This document shows, one piece after another, positions 1-7,449 of a DNA stretch of 64,000 nucleotides; the first letter of the stretch is position 1, and each line of letters begins with the position of its first letter. The stretch is from Geomonas paludis (GTDB lineage: Bacteria > Desulfobacterota > Desulfuromonadia > Geobacterales > Geobacteraceae). Position numbers and translations under genes: made by a program. Below the pieces are notes generated by a model. It was not told the DNA's origin. It worked only from the letters and a program-made list of their open reading frames with translations, and did not search any database. The DNA lies in assembly GCF_014193585.1 (NCBI RefSeq), contig NZ_BLXY01000003.1, positions 248,001 through 312,000 of the forward strand. The letters are read 5' to 3'.

Positions 1-1246
1 CCTGCTGCTCCCGCTCGCGGGCGAGCCTTTCCGCCTCGGCGCGCTGCGCGGCTTTGCGCTCCTGCTCGGCCTTGCGCTTTTCCTGCAGGGCCTGTTCGGC
101 AAGCCGCTTTCTCTCGGCCGCGGCCTCCCGCTCCTGGCGGGCCTTTTCCGCGGCCAGCTGTGCCCGCTCACGGGCCGCCTGGTCGGCCCGCGCCTGTTCC
201 GCTGCGACACGTTCCCTTTCCGCTTCCCGCTTTTCCTGTTGTTCCTGCTCGGCCTGGGCGGCCGCCGCACGGCGCTCCTGCTCCGCCTTTTCCGCTGCGA
301 CCCGCTCCCGCTCGCGGACCAGCCTCTCCTGCTTGGCCCTCTCCGCGACGCGGCGCTGCAACTCGGCCTGCCTTTTGTCGTGTAACTCCTGCTCTGCTCT
401 TTTTGCCTCGGCCGCCTTCCGCTCCCGCTCCGCTTTTTCGGCCGCGGCGTTTTCCCGCTCGAGGGCCAGCTTTTCCTGTCGCGCCTTTTCAGCGGCCTTA
501 CGCTCCTGCAGCGCCTTGTCGCGGGCAATCTTCTCCTGTTCCGCTTTCGCCTTGGCCGTTTCGGCGGCCTTGCGTTCCGCCTCTTTTTTCTCCGCGGCTT
601 TGCGTTCGGCTTCCTGCTTCTCGGCAACCTTGCGTTGGCGCTTGGCCTCTTCCTCGGCCTGACGTTCCTGCTCCGCTTGCAAGGCGGCAAGCTTCTTGCG
701 CTCGGCCTCCTCGCGTGCCTTGGCCTCCTCGGCGGGATCGGGGGGCGGGGTCTCTGGTTCTCCCCCCTCGGCGGTGTCTTCCTCCTGCTGGTCGGCCTGG
801 ACCTTGGGCAGCAGCACCGGCGTCTTTTTCGGCCCCGGAGCCGGCTGCTTCGGCTTGCCCGCGTTTGCCTTGGCGGCGACCATCTCTACCCGCGGTTCTC
901 CCGCTGCCGCCTCAGCGGGCTGGTCCGGCAGATCCGCCTCCGCCGCAGCATCAGGCTCGGCAGCGGGAGGATTGACGGTCGCAAGGGTGCTCACGGGAAG
1001 TTCGGCAGTCGGGGAGGAGGCCGGCGCGGCGCTGGCCTTGTCGGGTGTCGCGGTGGCGGCCATGGGGAGTGAGGAAGGGGAAAGCCAGAGGATGTCGAAC
1101 CTGGCCGAAGTGCCGGTCTGGGGATAGTAGATGGCAGCCGACGACAGCACGAAAAACAGCAGGGTGTGGACCGCAAGCGAGCCTACGGTGGCCCAAACGA
1201 TGCCACCCCGGTCCACCCTTCTGTTCAACCACACGTATTCGTCCAT
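1..1246 (-). CDS. TonB/TolA-like inner-membrane protein with long charged helix, C-terminus cut
   Basis: The frame runs from ATG at 1246 through the window edge without a stop, so at least 415 codons are present and the C-terminus is missing. Residues 1-15 are cytoplasmic and charged. About residues 16-42 form one membrane segment with the S-L-A-V-H-T signature seen in TonB/TolA anchors. A Pro/Ala-rich linker follows to about residue 170, then a very long A/E/K/R/Q-rich segment (AEKAKQERL-type repeats) predicted as a rigid helix or coiled coil, as in TolA domain II. By family this would span the periplasm and transmit force to the outer membrane. GGAG lies 13 bases before the start. The C-terminal TonB/TolA domain would have to be found outside the window. 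Low complexity makes antisense frames open here, but they have no coding character. Confidence 0.75.
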   Translation of the reverse strand, partial: MDEYVWLNRRVDRGGIVWATVGSLAVHTLLFFVLSSAAIYYPQTGTSARFDILWLSPSSLPMAATATPDKASAAPASSPTAELPVSTLATVNPPAAEPDAAAEADLPDQPAEAAAGEPRVEMVAAKANAGKPKQPAPGPKKTPVLLPKVQADQQEEDTAEGGEPETPPPDPAEEAKAREEAERKKLAALQAEQERQAEEEAKRQRKVAEKQEAERKAAEKKEAERKAAETAKAKAEQEKIARDKALQERKAAEKARQEKLALERENAAAEKAERERKAAEAKRAEQELHDKRQAELQRRVAERAKQERLVRERERVAAEKAEQERRAAAAQAEQEQQEKREAERERVAAEQARADQAARERAQLAAEKARQEREAAAERKRLAEQALQEKRKAEQERKAAQRAEAERLAREREQQ

Positions 1247-1308
1247 AAATCCGTCGACTCCACTTGTGTCGCGTCCGTGCCGCATCCCCCGGCAGGACCA
1301 CCTGCCGA

Positions 1309-2886
1309 TCAGGCTTTGTCTTTCTTGTCGTCCAGGACCGCAGGCCGCACGTCGGGATACTTCTCCATGAGAGGCCGGTATTCCGGCACGTTTCGGACAA
1401 AGATATTGGTAACCTTGTCGGCGTAGATCAGTTTCCAGGCCGGGTGGATCAGCAAATGGCGCGACAGCGTTGCGTCCGCAGGGAAAATGATCCACGATAT
1501 CCGGTATTTTTCCAGAATCTTTTCCCACCCCGGCTGGAAAGCGGTTACCTTGAAGTACTCCTTCAGGCGCTCAGCGCCGTACATGTCGAGCCTTCCGTCG
1601 ATGAACACCTTGTAGGCCGGCGCCGCCGCGTAGATCAGGCAATCCCCGAATTCGTCGTTGTTGAACATGTTGCCCGGTATCCGCTCCCTTTTCAGGAACT
1701 CGATGGCCGCCATCGGCTTGATCTTCGGGTCGAACTGGAAGCTGATCCTTCCGGAGTGCACCATGATGACCACCGCAGCGAGCGCCGCCAGCGGCCACAG
1801 GTAGCCCCTTGTGCTGGCATCGATGGCAGTGATGTTGCGGGACCTTTGTTTGACGAAGCGGGCAAAGCCGGAATCGGACTCCCGGAGCACCCGGGTCAGC
1901 CTCCTGGCGATGACAGGGGCGACGATGATGGCAAAAAGAGGGATGTACCGCGCCGAGAACAGGGACATATGGGTAAAGAGCAGGATCAGAATCATCTCGA
2001 CCAGGTTCAGCTTATACCTGGACAACCCTACCGTGGCAAGCAACACGAAGAGCAGCAGTTCGAAGTACTTTATGTAGTATTCGTGAAAGTTGGGAGAAAG
2101 GAACTCGGAAACCCCGTCCATGAGGTCCTTGGACGAGGTGAGCTGGAATGGGAACAGCAGGATGTGGAATCCGTAAGGATTGACCACGCTGGCCGCACCG
2201 CACGCGAGGATGGCGAGGCCGAGACCGCGCAGCCTGCGCAGGCTCTCCCCCCTCCCCTCACCTTGACTGAAGAAGGCGTCGAGCAGGTTGCCGAGAAAAT
2301 ACGCTCCCAAGAGGATGAAGCCGCCCATGAAGCCGCCGTGCAGGTTGGCCCACGGGATCATGATCAACGGCAGCAGGAAGAGAAGGTTCCTCCCCTGGTG
2401 TTGGTACTGGTCCAGGATGTAGTACCAGGCCACCATGATGACCAGCGAGAAGACGTGCGGCCGGGCCAGCCAGTGCAGTTGCGCTGCGCCGCCGACCAGG
2501 ACGACCACCGACAGCGAAACGAGGATGTCGCCGTCAGCCGATTGCATCATCCTGAAGAGCAGGAAACAGGACAGCGCCAGCAAAAAGGCGAAGAAGATCA
2601 CCACGCCGCTCAGCCCCCAGGCCTGGTGCACCAGCGCCATGATGACCTCGGAGAGCCATTCATGGGCGGTCCACGGGAGCGGCGGTGAGAGGAAGGAAAA
2701 CATGTCCTGGTGCGGGATGCTATGGGTGTTGAGGATGTACTCGCCGGCGCGGATGTGGTATCCGGTGTCGCCGTCGTTGAGCAACTTCTTGCCCGAGTAG
2801 AGTGCGATGAGCATGAAGATGGCGATAAAAAGGAAGTCGCCGATGGAAGGAAGCAGGAAGGTCTTTTTCGTGTCGCAGGGACTCAA
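1309..2886 (-). CDS. Multi-spanning membrane protein, GT-C glycosyltransferase-like
   Basis: This 525-residue protein has about 10-12 hydrophobic segments over residues 15-380 and a soluble C-terminal part. After the first membrane span it has the conserved stretch N-D-G-D-T-G-Y-H-I-R-A-G-E, then W-T-A-H-E-W-L, acidic/aromatic loop motifs typical of GT-C type polyprenyl-linked sugar transferases and related uncharacterised membrane proteins. The C-terminal part (N-N-D-E-F-G-D..., F-I-D-G-R-L-D-M-Y-G) is shared by those relatives. The likely start is TTG with AGGTGG a few bases upstream; no ATG fits as well. It is the third glycan-type gene after a GT2 enzyme and another membrane protein, so a role in surface glycosylation is plausible. 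The actual donor and acceptor cannot be read from sequence. Confidence 0.6.
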   Translation of the reverse strand: MSPCDTKKTFLLPSIGDFLFIAIFMLIALYSGKKLLNDGDTGYHIRAGEYILNTHSIPHQDMFSFLSPPLPWTAHEWLSEVIMALVHQAWGLSGVVIFFAFLLALSCFLLFRMMQSADGDILVSLSVVVLVGGAAQLHWLARPHVFSLVIMVAWYYILDQYQHQGRNLLFLLPLIMIPWANLHGGFMGGFILLGAYFLGNLLDAFFSQGEGRGESLRRLRGLGLAILACGAASVVNPYGFHILLFPFQLTSSKDLMDGVSEFLSPNFHEYYIKYFELLLFVLLATVGLSRYKLNLVEMILILLFTHMSLFSARYIPLFAIIVAPVIARRLTRVLRESDSGFARFVKQRSRNITAIDASTRGYLWPLAALAAVVIMVHSGRISFQFDPKIKPMAAIEFLKRERIPGNMFNNDEFGDCLIYAAAPAYKVFIDGRLDMYGAERLKEYFKVTAFQPGWEKILEKYRISWIIFPADATLSRHLLIHPAWKLIYADKVTNIFVRNVPEYRPLMEKYPDVRPAVLDDKKDKA

Positions 2887-2931
2887 TCTGTACCACCTTT
2901 CAAAGAAATCATTACAGTAGCCTACCGGCAG

Positions 2932-3564
2932 CTACGCAGGCACCGCCCGGATCAGCATCTGTTTCCCCAGCGGCTTGAAGGGGAGCCTCAGATAGAGACG
3001 AATCAACAACGGCGACACAGGCAGAGCGGACTTGATGGTCAGCGGCAGGAAACGCGGCTCGCAGTGGATCACCCTGAAGCCGTGACAGGAGAGGAAGTCG
3101 CTGATACTGCGGTCGGAGTAGACCGTCCGGTGGCTGAAATCGTCGAAATATTCACGGTAGGCATAACGGTAGTTGGGCTGCAGCAGGTTGAGGCTTCCCC
3201 CGGGGGTGAGCTTGTCGCGAAGCTGCGCCAGAGTCAGGGCAAATTCGTCCTGGGACATGTGCTCGAAGAGGTTGCTGGCGAACCCGAAATCCACCGAGCG
3301 CTCCGCAATGCCGCTCAAGTCGGTGGCGCTGCCGATGACTGTTTCCACGCCCTGAGCCGCGTGCTGCGGCATCCCGTCCCAGAGATCCAGGGCGATGCGG
3401 CGGGCGCAGCGGATGTGGTTGATGAAATGACAGTACCCGGCCCCCAGTTCCAGCACGCAGGCGCGCTCCGGGATCAGGGGCTGGAAGTACGCCTCGCACA
3501 GCGTCTTCCAGAGGAGATCCCTGCGCTCATCGTAGGGAAGACGTATCTCGTGGTAACTCTTCAT
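2932..3564 (-). CDS. Class I SAM-dependent methyltransferase
   Basis: A 210-residue protein starting MKSYHE. Motif I is V-L-E-L-G-A-G-Y-C-H (residues 37-46), the SAM-binding glycine loop. An acidic residue follows in A-L-D-L-W-D (58-63), and a motif III-like region is D-F-G-F-A-S-N-L-F-E-H-M (92-103), the pattern of Methyltransf_11/UbiE-like enzymes that act on small molecules or lipids. It starts two bases after the stop of the upstream GT2 gene, so the two are translationally coupled. An open frame extends further upstream but overlaps the GT2 gene in another frame; the coupled ATG is preferred. It may modify the polyprenyl-linked sugar or lipid made by its neighbours; that substrate is inferred from context only. 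Confidence 0.85.
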   Translation of the reverse strand: MKSYHEIRLPYDERRDLLWKTLCEAYFQPLIPERACVLELGAGYCHFINHIRCARRIALDLWDGMPQHAAQGVETVIGSATDLSGIAERSVDFGFASNLFEHMSQDEFALTLAQLRDKLTPGGSLNLLQPNYRYAYREYFDDFSHRTVYSDRSISDFLSCHGFRVIHCEPRFLPLTIKSALPVSPLLIRLYLRLPFKPLGKQMLIRAVPA

Positions 3565-3566
3565 GC

Positions 3567-4580
3567 TCACCGCCGCTTTCTCCATCCGAAAACGATGCCC
3601 AGTATCATGCGCGTGCCCACCCTGAGCGCCTTCCAGTTGCTGGAGTTGCCCCCCTTGCTCAAGCCGACCCGGTTGTGGAAGGTGATCGGGCACTCCACGA
3701 CGGCCAGCCCCCTGGCCAGCGCCGTGTCCAGGAGGTGGGCGTTGAATTCCAGGTTTATGGAGGGGGTCAGGTAGGGCAAAAGCCGCTCCAACGGGCGATT
3801 GCGGCACAGCTTGTAGGTCGTGCCGACGTCGGTGAAGGTCCCTTTGCCCAGGTGTTTCACCTCGAGGAGCTTCCCGGCAAAGAAGTTGCCGTAGTACATG
3901 AAGGTGCTCAACTGGGTGCGCTGTTCCCGCAGTTGCTCGCTGATGCGCGTGCCGTTGACCAGGTCCGCGTGCGGCAGGTAGGCCAGGAACTTGTCGATGT
4001 CGTAGGCCCGGAAGGTCATGTCCCCTTCGCACAAGAGGGTGAGGTCGGTATCGGTGTAGCGCAGCCCCTCGCGCAGGGCGCGATAGACGCAACTGCCGTA
4101 GCCCGGCACCGGTTCGTGCACCACGATGGCACCGGCCTTCCGGGCCACCTCGGCGGTGCGGTCGCTGCTGTTGTTGTCCACCACCACGACGCGCTGCACC
4201 AGCGGATGCGCCGCGAAGTCTTCCACCGCGGCCCCTATGCTCAACTCGTCGTTGAAGGCCGTCAGCACCACGGTGAGGCTCTTCCCGTCCGAGGGCGCCC
4301 AGCGCACGACGCGGTCATGGCGCTTGTAGGGGAGCAGTAAGAAGAGGTCGCACAGGATGAGGATCAGCCCGGCAACGACCGGCACGCCGCTGTACCAGAC
4401 GATCCTGTCCACCACCCAGAGCAACTGGCCGTCCGCCTGCAGCAGCAGTCTAAAGAAGCCGAGCAGCACCCCGGTCAGGTAGACCGCCATCCCAAGGCCC
4501 GCGATAAGGAGGCCGTAGAGGAAGGCGGGGAACCTGGAGAACCCCGGGGCAACGTTGGCGGAGGAGCTGATTTCTGTCAT
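3567..4580 (-). CDS. Family 2 glycosyltransferase with N-terminal membrane spans
   Basis: A 337-residue protein. Residues 12-90 hold two hydrophobic segments; the GT-A domain begins V-V-L-T-A-F-N-D-E (about 105) and has V-V-D-N-N-S-S-D-R-T, the nucleotide-sugar binding signature of GT2. L-L-C-E-G-D-M-T-F follows, with a D-x-D-like position (E-G-D), and then N-G-T-R. It resembles dolichyl/undecaprenyl-phosphate sugar synthases, which load a sugar from a nucleotide donor onto the lipid carrier for a GT-C enzyme. The start chosen is ATG at 4580, which overlaps the stop of the upstream gene as ATGA; an in-frame codon at 4601 would overlap that gene further. It sits between two membrane proteins of GT-C type, consistent with a lipid-carrier sugar pathway. 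Confidence 0.85.
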   Translation of the reverse strand: MTEISSSANVAPGFSRFPAFLYGLLIAGLGMAVYLTGVLLGFFRLLLQADGQLLWVVDRIVWYSGVPVVAGLILILCDLFLLLPYKRHDRVVRWAPSDGKSLTVVLTAFNDELSIGAAVEDFAAHPLVQRVVVVDNNSSDRTAEVARKAGAIVVHEPVPGYGSCVYRALREGLRYTDTDLTLLCEGDMTFRAYDIDKFLAYLPHADLVNGTRISEQLREQRTQLSTFMYYGNFFAGKLLEVKHLGKGTFTDVGTTYKLCRNRPLERLLPYLTPSINLEFNAHLLDTALARGLAVVECPITFHNRVGLSKGGNSSNWKALRVGTRMILGIVFGWRKRR

Positions 4581-6181
4581 TTGCGCCTGTAGAGGTACCA
4601 CTGGTTGGACTCGGCAGCGAGCCGGAAACGGGCTTGCAGCGCCGGCGTGTAGATTCTCATCAGCCCCGCGTTCATCCGCCCAGGCGCGGCGGGCTGTTTC
4701 GGCACCATGACGATATCGGTATCCCCGAAAAACCTCGCGTCCGAGGGGCGATGGCTGTCGCTGAAGGTGTAATTGTAAGCGATGGCCGCCATGCCTCCCT
4801 TGGGAGCAGGCCGTCCCAGGGCGTAGGGAAAAGGATTCATCATGTCCATGGTGAGGACCTTCTCCGACGGAGCGGAACTTTGCCGCAGCAAAAGGGTCCC
4901 GTCATTGACCGACTCGACATATGCGTGGCCGTTGCTGTGAGGCTCAGCCTCGTCGTCGTAAAGGAGCATCTCCTTGAGGCGCGGCTCGATGAATCGTGTC
5001 ACCGACGCGCCCCCTGAGGGGTGCGCCTTCTGCATGACGCCATAGGCGAGCCCGGCAAGTTGGCTGAAGAAGGAAACAAGGATGAAAACCGTTCCGATGA
5101 GGAGGGTACTCTTGACGCCGACAGAGGACCGCCTTGCCTCACCGCCGGGGTTATTCCGGCTCCAGACGCCGAGGTCGATGACCACCCACAGGGAGTAGAT
5201 CGCGGTAAGCGGCAGTTCCGAGTACTGCTGGTTGCTGCACAAAAGCAGCATGTCGACCGCGAACACGAAGCAGCCCAGCAGAACGCCGGCAAGGCGGCGG
5301 GTTCCCTTGCCCTCGCCCTTCGCACGGGCACTCTGAGTGGTCAACAGGAGCACGAACAAAAGGGAGAGCGTGTTGAGGGTGAACTTCCGGAACACCTCTG
5401 CGTAACTGAAGCTTTTGGACCGTGCTCCGGCGGCGATGTCGAGGTCCCGCAAAATCGCGCCGGCATCGAACTGGAGGTACGCCAGAAAGGCGAGGCTCAC
5501 CAGGAAGAATCCGGCGGCGATGCCGGCCAGGCGCCGTTTGCCGAACGGCCTCCACAACAAAGAGGCACCGATGAGAAGAATCGCTGCGGCGAAGTAGTTC
5601 GCCTTCAAGAAAAGGCACAAAGCGGTCACAGCGCCGGTGGAAACTCCTCCAAGCAGCCAGTCACCGTCCGGCAGGTCACCGCCCCGCGGGAGAGCCTCGA
5701 TCATCAGCACGCCGAGCAGTGCGTAGCCGTAGCGGTTGTAGAACATGGCGTGGCTCGAGTTGAGCGCCCCCCACCCCAGGGAATACGGGGAGACCACCAG
5801 TAGCGCCAGATAGAGGCAGAGCAGCAACCGCGCCCAAGCCGGCACCGTGTCGCGGCAAATCCGGTAGCCCCATATGCCCACAGCGAAGGCGAACATCGCG
5901 TTGCCATACCCGATGGCGTCGACGGAGAAGCGCGAGACCGCCAATCCGGCTGCCACCACCAGGAAGGAAAGCGGGCCCCAGGGGCTGGTGTAGTCGAGGT
6001 GGGGGCGCTGCCCGGTGACCACCCGCCAGCCGTTGTCGAGCAGGAAAAATATGTCGTGTCCGAACTTGCGGGTGGGAACGGCGCCGGTGTAGACCGCTGC
6101 CGCGCAGATGCCGACCAGGAAGAGCAGAAACAACAACAGGTGGTGGTTATCGCCGCGAGACGAACTGCTGGAACGGTTCAT
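4577..6181 (-). CDS. Multi-spanning membrane protein, possible GT-C glycosyltransferase
   Basis: A 534-residue protein with an N-terminal membrane segment (about residues 13-32) and roughly ten further spans up to about residue 400. A soluble C-terminal domain follows, with D-T-D-I-V-M-V-P-K. The loop after the first span contains G-H-D-I-F-F-L-L-D-N-G-W-R, then D-Y-T-S-P-W-G-P, acidic and aromatic positions like those in GT-C enzymes. Start: ATG at 6181; a TTG three codons upstream is also possible, and the ribosome binding site is weak. It is the first gene of a compact run (ATGA overlap with the GT2 gene, then methyltransferase and a second GT-C-like protein). The exact sugar reaction cannot be assigned; it could instead be a polysaccharide polymerase-type membrane protein. 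Confidence 0.6.
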   Translation of the reverse strand: MNRSSSSSRGDNHHLLLFLLFLVGICAAAVYTGAVPTRKFGHDIFFLLDNGWRVVTGQRPHLDYTSPWGPLSFLVVAAGLAVSRFSVDAIGYGNAMFAFAVGIWGYRICRDTVPAWARLLLCLYLALLVVSPYSLGWGALNSSHAMFYNRYGYALLGVLMIEALPRGGDLPDGDWLLGGVSTGAVTALCLFLKANYFAAAILLIGASLLWRPFGKRRLAGIAAGFFLVSLAFLAYLQFDAGAILRDLDIAAGARSKSFSYAEVFRKFTLNTLSLLFVLLLTTQSARAKGEGKGTRRLAGVLLGCFVFAVDMLLLCSNQQYSELPLTAIYSLWVVIDLGVWSRNNPGGEARRSSVGVKSTLLIGTVFILVSFFSQLAGLAYGVMQKAHPSGGASVTRFIEPRLKEMLLYDDEAEPHSNGHAYVESVNDGTLLLRQSSAPSEKVLTMDMMNPFPYALGRPAPKGGMAAIAYNYTFSDSHRPSDARFFGDTDIVMVPKQPAAPGRMNAGLMRIYTPALQARFRLAAESNQWYLYRRK

Positions 6182-6272
6182 AGAGATCAATGTTCACCGC
6201 CAATGTGGCGCAAAGACTACATGGACAAATTGTTTACTGATACTGCATCATCTTTCACCAAATCCGCACACT

Positions 6273-6384
6273 CCCCTCTCCCTCTGGGAGAGGGCCAGGG
6301 TGAGGGCGTTGCCAATGTCACCATAATCGCAGCCGGCAGATCCCTCACCCGCCCTTCGGGCACCCTCTCCCGGAGGGAGAGGGG
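6273..6384. repeat. Palindromic GC-rich repeat pair (PLPLGEG-type family)
   Basis: Two related palindromes face each other. The first has CCCTCTCCC-TCT-GGGAGAGGG followed by CAGGGTGAGGG. The second reads CCCTCACCCGCCC, TTCGGGCACC, CTCTCCCGGAGGGAGAGGGG. They are the same elements found at 24.8, 26.2, 41.8, 48.9, 51.9, 57.3 and 59.7-60.8 kb. This copy lies between the DUF192 gene and the head of the glycan genes, both read leftwards. It can form strong hairpins in either strand and may act as a terminator for the DUF192 gene's transcript. Confidence 0.85.
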
Positions 6385-6422
6385 ACAAACGCGCCGGCAG
6401 ACCCGTCAAGGGAGGGGATAAT

Positions 6423-6764
6423 TCACGCAATCTCGATCCTGTTGCCGATGACGGTTACGGTGGCGTCCAGGGTGCCGGCGGGGAGTTCGAGCACGCTGGA
6501 AGCCTTGGGGTGGAAACCGGACACGCGGTTGGGGATGAGCGTAGTGGCGACCGCCACGATCCGCTGCTCCCCGTCCAGGAAGGCGACGTCGATGGGGAAT
6601 CTCATGCCGAAGGTATGAACGCTGTTGCAGGGCCTGATCCACAATCCCTGCCCCTGCGGCAGTTCCTTCCTGCCCAGCAGCCCCTTGAGCCTGGCGACGA
6701 AGGTATCGGCGACCGAGACTGCCCCGGCCAGTTCCCTCCCCGATGTGACGTCGACCGCCCTCAT
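6423..6764 (-). CDS. DUF192 family protein
   Basis: A 113-residue protein that matches the whole DUF192 fold: R-L-K-G-L-L-G-R near residue 26, then G-L-W-I-R-P-C-N-S-V-H-T-F-G-M-R-F-P-I-D-V-A-F-L-D, the highly conserved centre of the family, and E-L-P-A-G-T-L near the end. The function of DUF192 is not established; many members are exported, but this one lacks a signal peptide. It starts at the base directly after the stop of the upstream outer-membrane protein (TAG then ATG), so the pair is translationally coupled. It follows the tad and adhesin-like genes in the same direction, but no functional link to pili is proven. Confidence 0.9.
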   Translation of the reverse strand: MRAVDVTSGRELAGAVSVADTFVARLKGLLGRKELPQGQGLWIRPCNSVHTFGMRFPIDVAFLDGEQRIVAVATTLIPNRVSGFHPKASSVLELPAGTLDATVTVIGNRIEIA

Positions 6765-7370
6765 CTAGTCGAACATCTTTTCCGGCAGGAACAGGCGAAT
6801 GCCGATCGTGCCGACGAAACTGTTGGGGTTGTATTCCTGCGGCGTGGACTTGATGTTGCCCGCCGGGGCGAAGATCCCTTTCAGTTCCGCGGTGAGGGCG
6901 ATGCCCCGGGTGGCAAAATAATCGAGACCCGCACTGACATGGCCGCCGGTAGTCCACTCCAGGCCGTACCTGCGGTCGGCCGCGTTGGTGAATTTCCCCT
7001 TGATGAAATCGACACCGGCCCCGAGGTAGGGAACCAGGCGGCGGTCCGGGGTGAAGCGGTACTGCAGCCCGAGGGATATGTCGGTGAGGGAAGCCTCCCC
7101 CACCTTCCCCCCCGCCGCTTGAACATTGAGGGTCGGGGCGTGGGTGATATCGAGCTCGGCGCCAAGGTTTTGGCCCAGGCCATAGATGACGCCTCCACCC
7201 GCGGCGAGCCCGGTGTTGGTTTCATCGGCACCGGTGATGAAGTCATCCTGAATGGGCATCAGGAAACCGATCTTGCCGGTAATGCCGAACCGCCCGTCGA
7301 TGCTGTCACCCATGGCAGTTCCTGCGGTGAGAGTTGAGATGACAGCCATCAAAAAGATAATTCTGCGCAT
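6765..7370 (-). CDS. Outer-membrane beta-barrel protein (OmpW/OmpA-barrel-like)
   Basis: About 201 residues. An N-terminal signal peptide (M-R-R-I-I-F-L-M-A-V..., cut near A-M-G) is followed by alternating amphipathic strands such as G-I-T-G-K-I-G-F, N-L-G-A-E-L-D-I-T, L-V-P-Y-L-G-A-G-V-D-F and S-A-G-L-D-Y-F. It ends in F-V-G-T-I-G-I-R-L-F-L, typical of small 8-stranded barrels. The motif P-Y-L-G-A-G-V is common to OmpW and OprF-type porin-like proteins. Two ATGs in a row are available; GGAGG sits five bases before the second, which is chosen. It would act as a small pore or structural protein in the outer membrane. It shares a transcript with the DUF192 gene downstream. Confidence 0.75.
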   Translation of the reverse strand: MRRIIFLMAVISTLTAGTAMGDSIDGRFGITGKIGFLMPIQDDFITGADETNTGLAAGGGVIYGLGQNLGAELDITHAPTLNVQAAGGKVGEASLTDISLGLQYRFTPDRRLVPYLGAGVDFIKGKFTNAADRRYGLEWTTGGHVSAGLDYFATRGIALTAELKGIFAPAGNIKSTPQEYNPNSFVGTIGIRLFLPEKMFD

Positions 7371-7449
7371 CATACCTCCTCATACTTTTATCGTCGGCAA
7401 GGAGCAGCCATCGAGGTGGCAGCTCCTGAACCGGTACAGTTGTTTACGG

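Noticed and set aside
54-1127. Long plus-strand open frames rich in Ser, Ala, Arg, Cys and Phe at the window start
   Set aside because: They are the reverse of the A/E/K/R-rich coiled-coil gene on the minus strand; codons lack sense as a protein and there is no ribosome binding site.
1264-2688. 474-codon plus-strand open frame
   Set aside because: It is antisense to a clear multi-spanning membrane protein and encodes a Arg/Gln/His-rich chain without domains.
3843-4092. Extension of the methyltransferase gene upstream to 4092
   Set aside because: It would overlap the GT2 gene in another frame over more than 500 bases; the ATG at 3564 is coupled to the GT2 stop and begins the family sequence.
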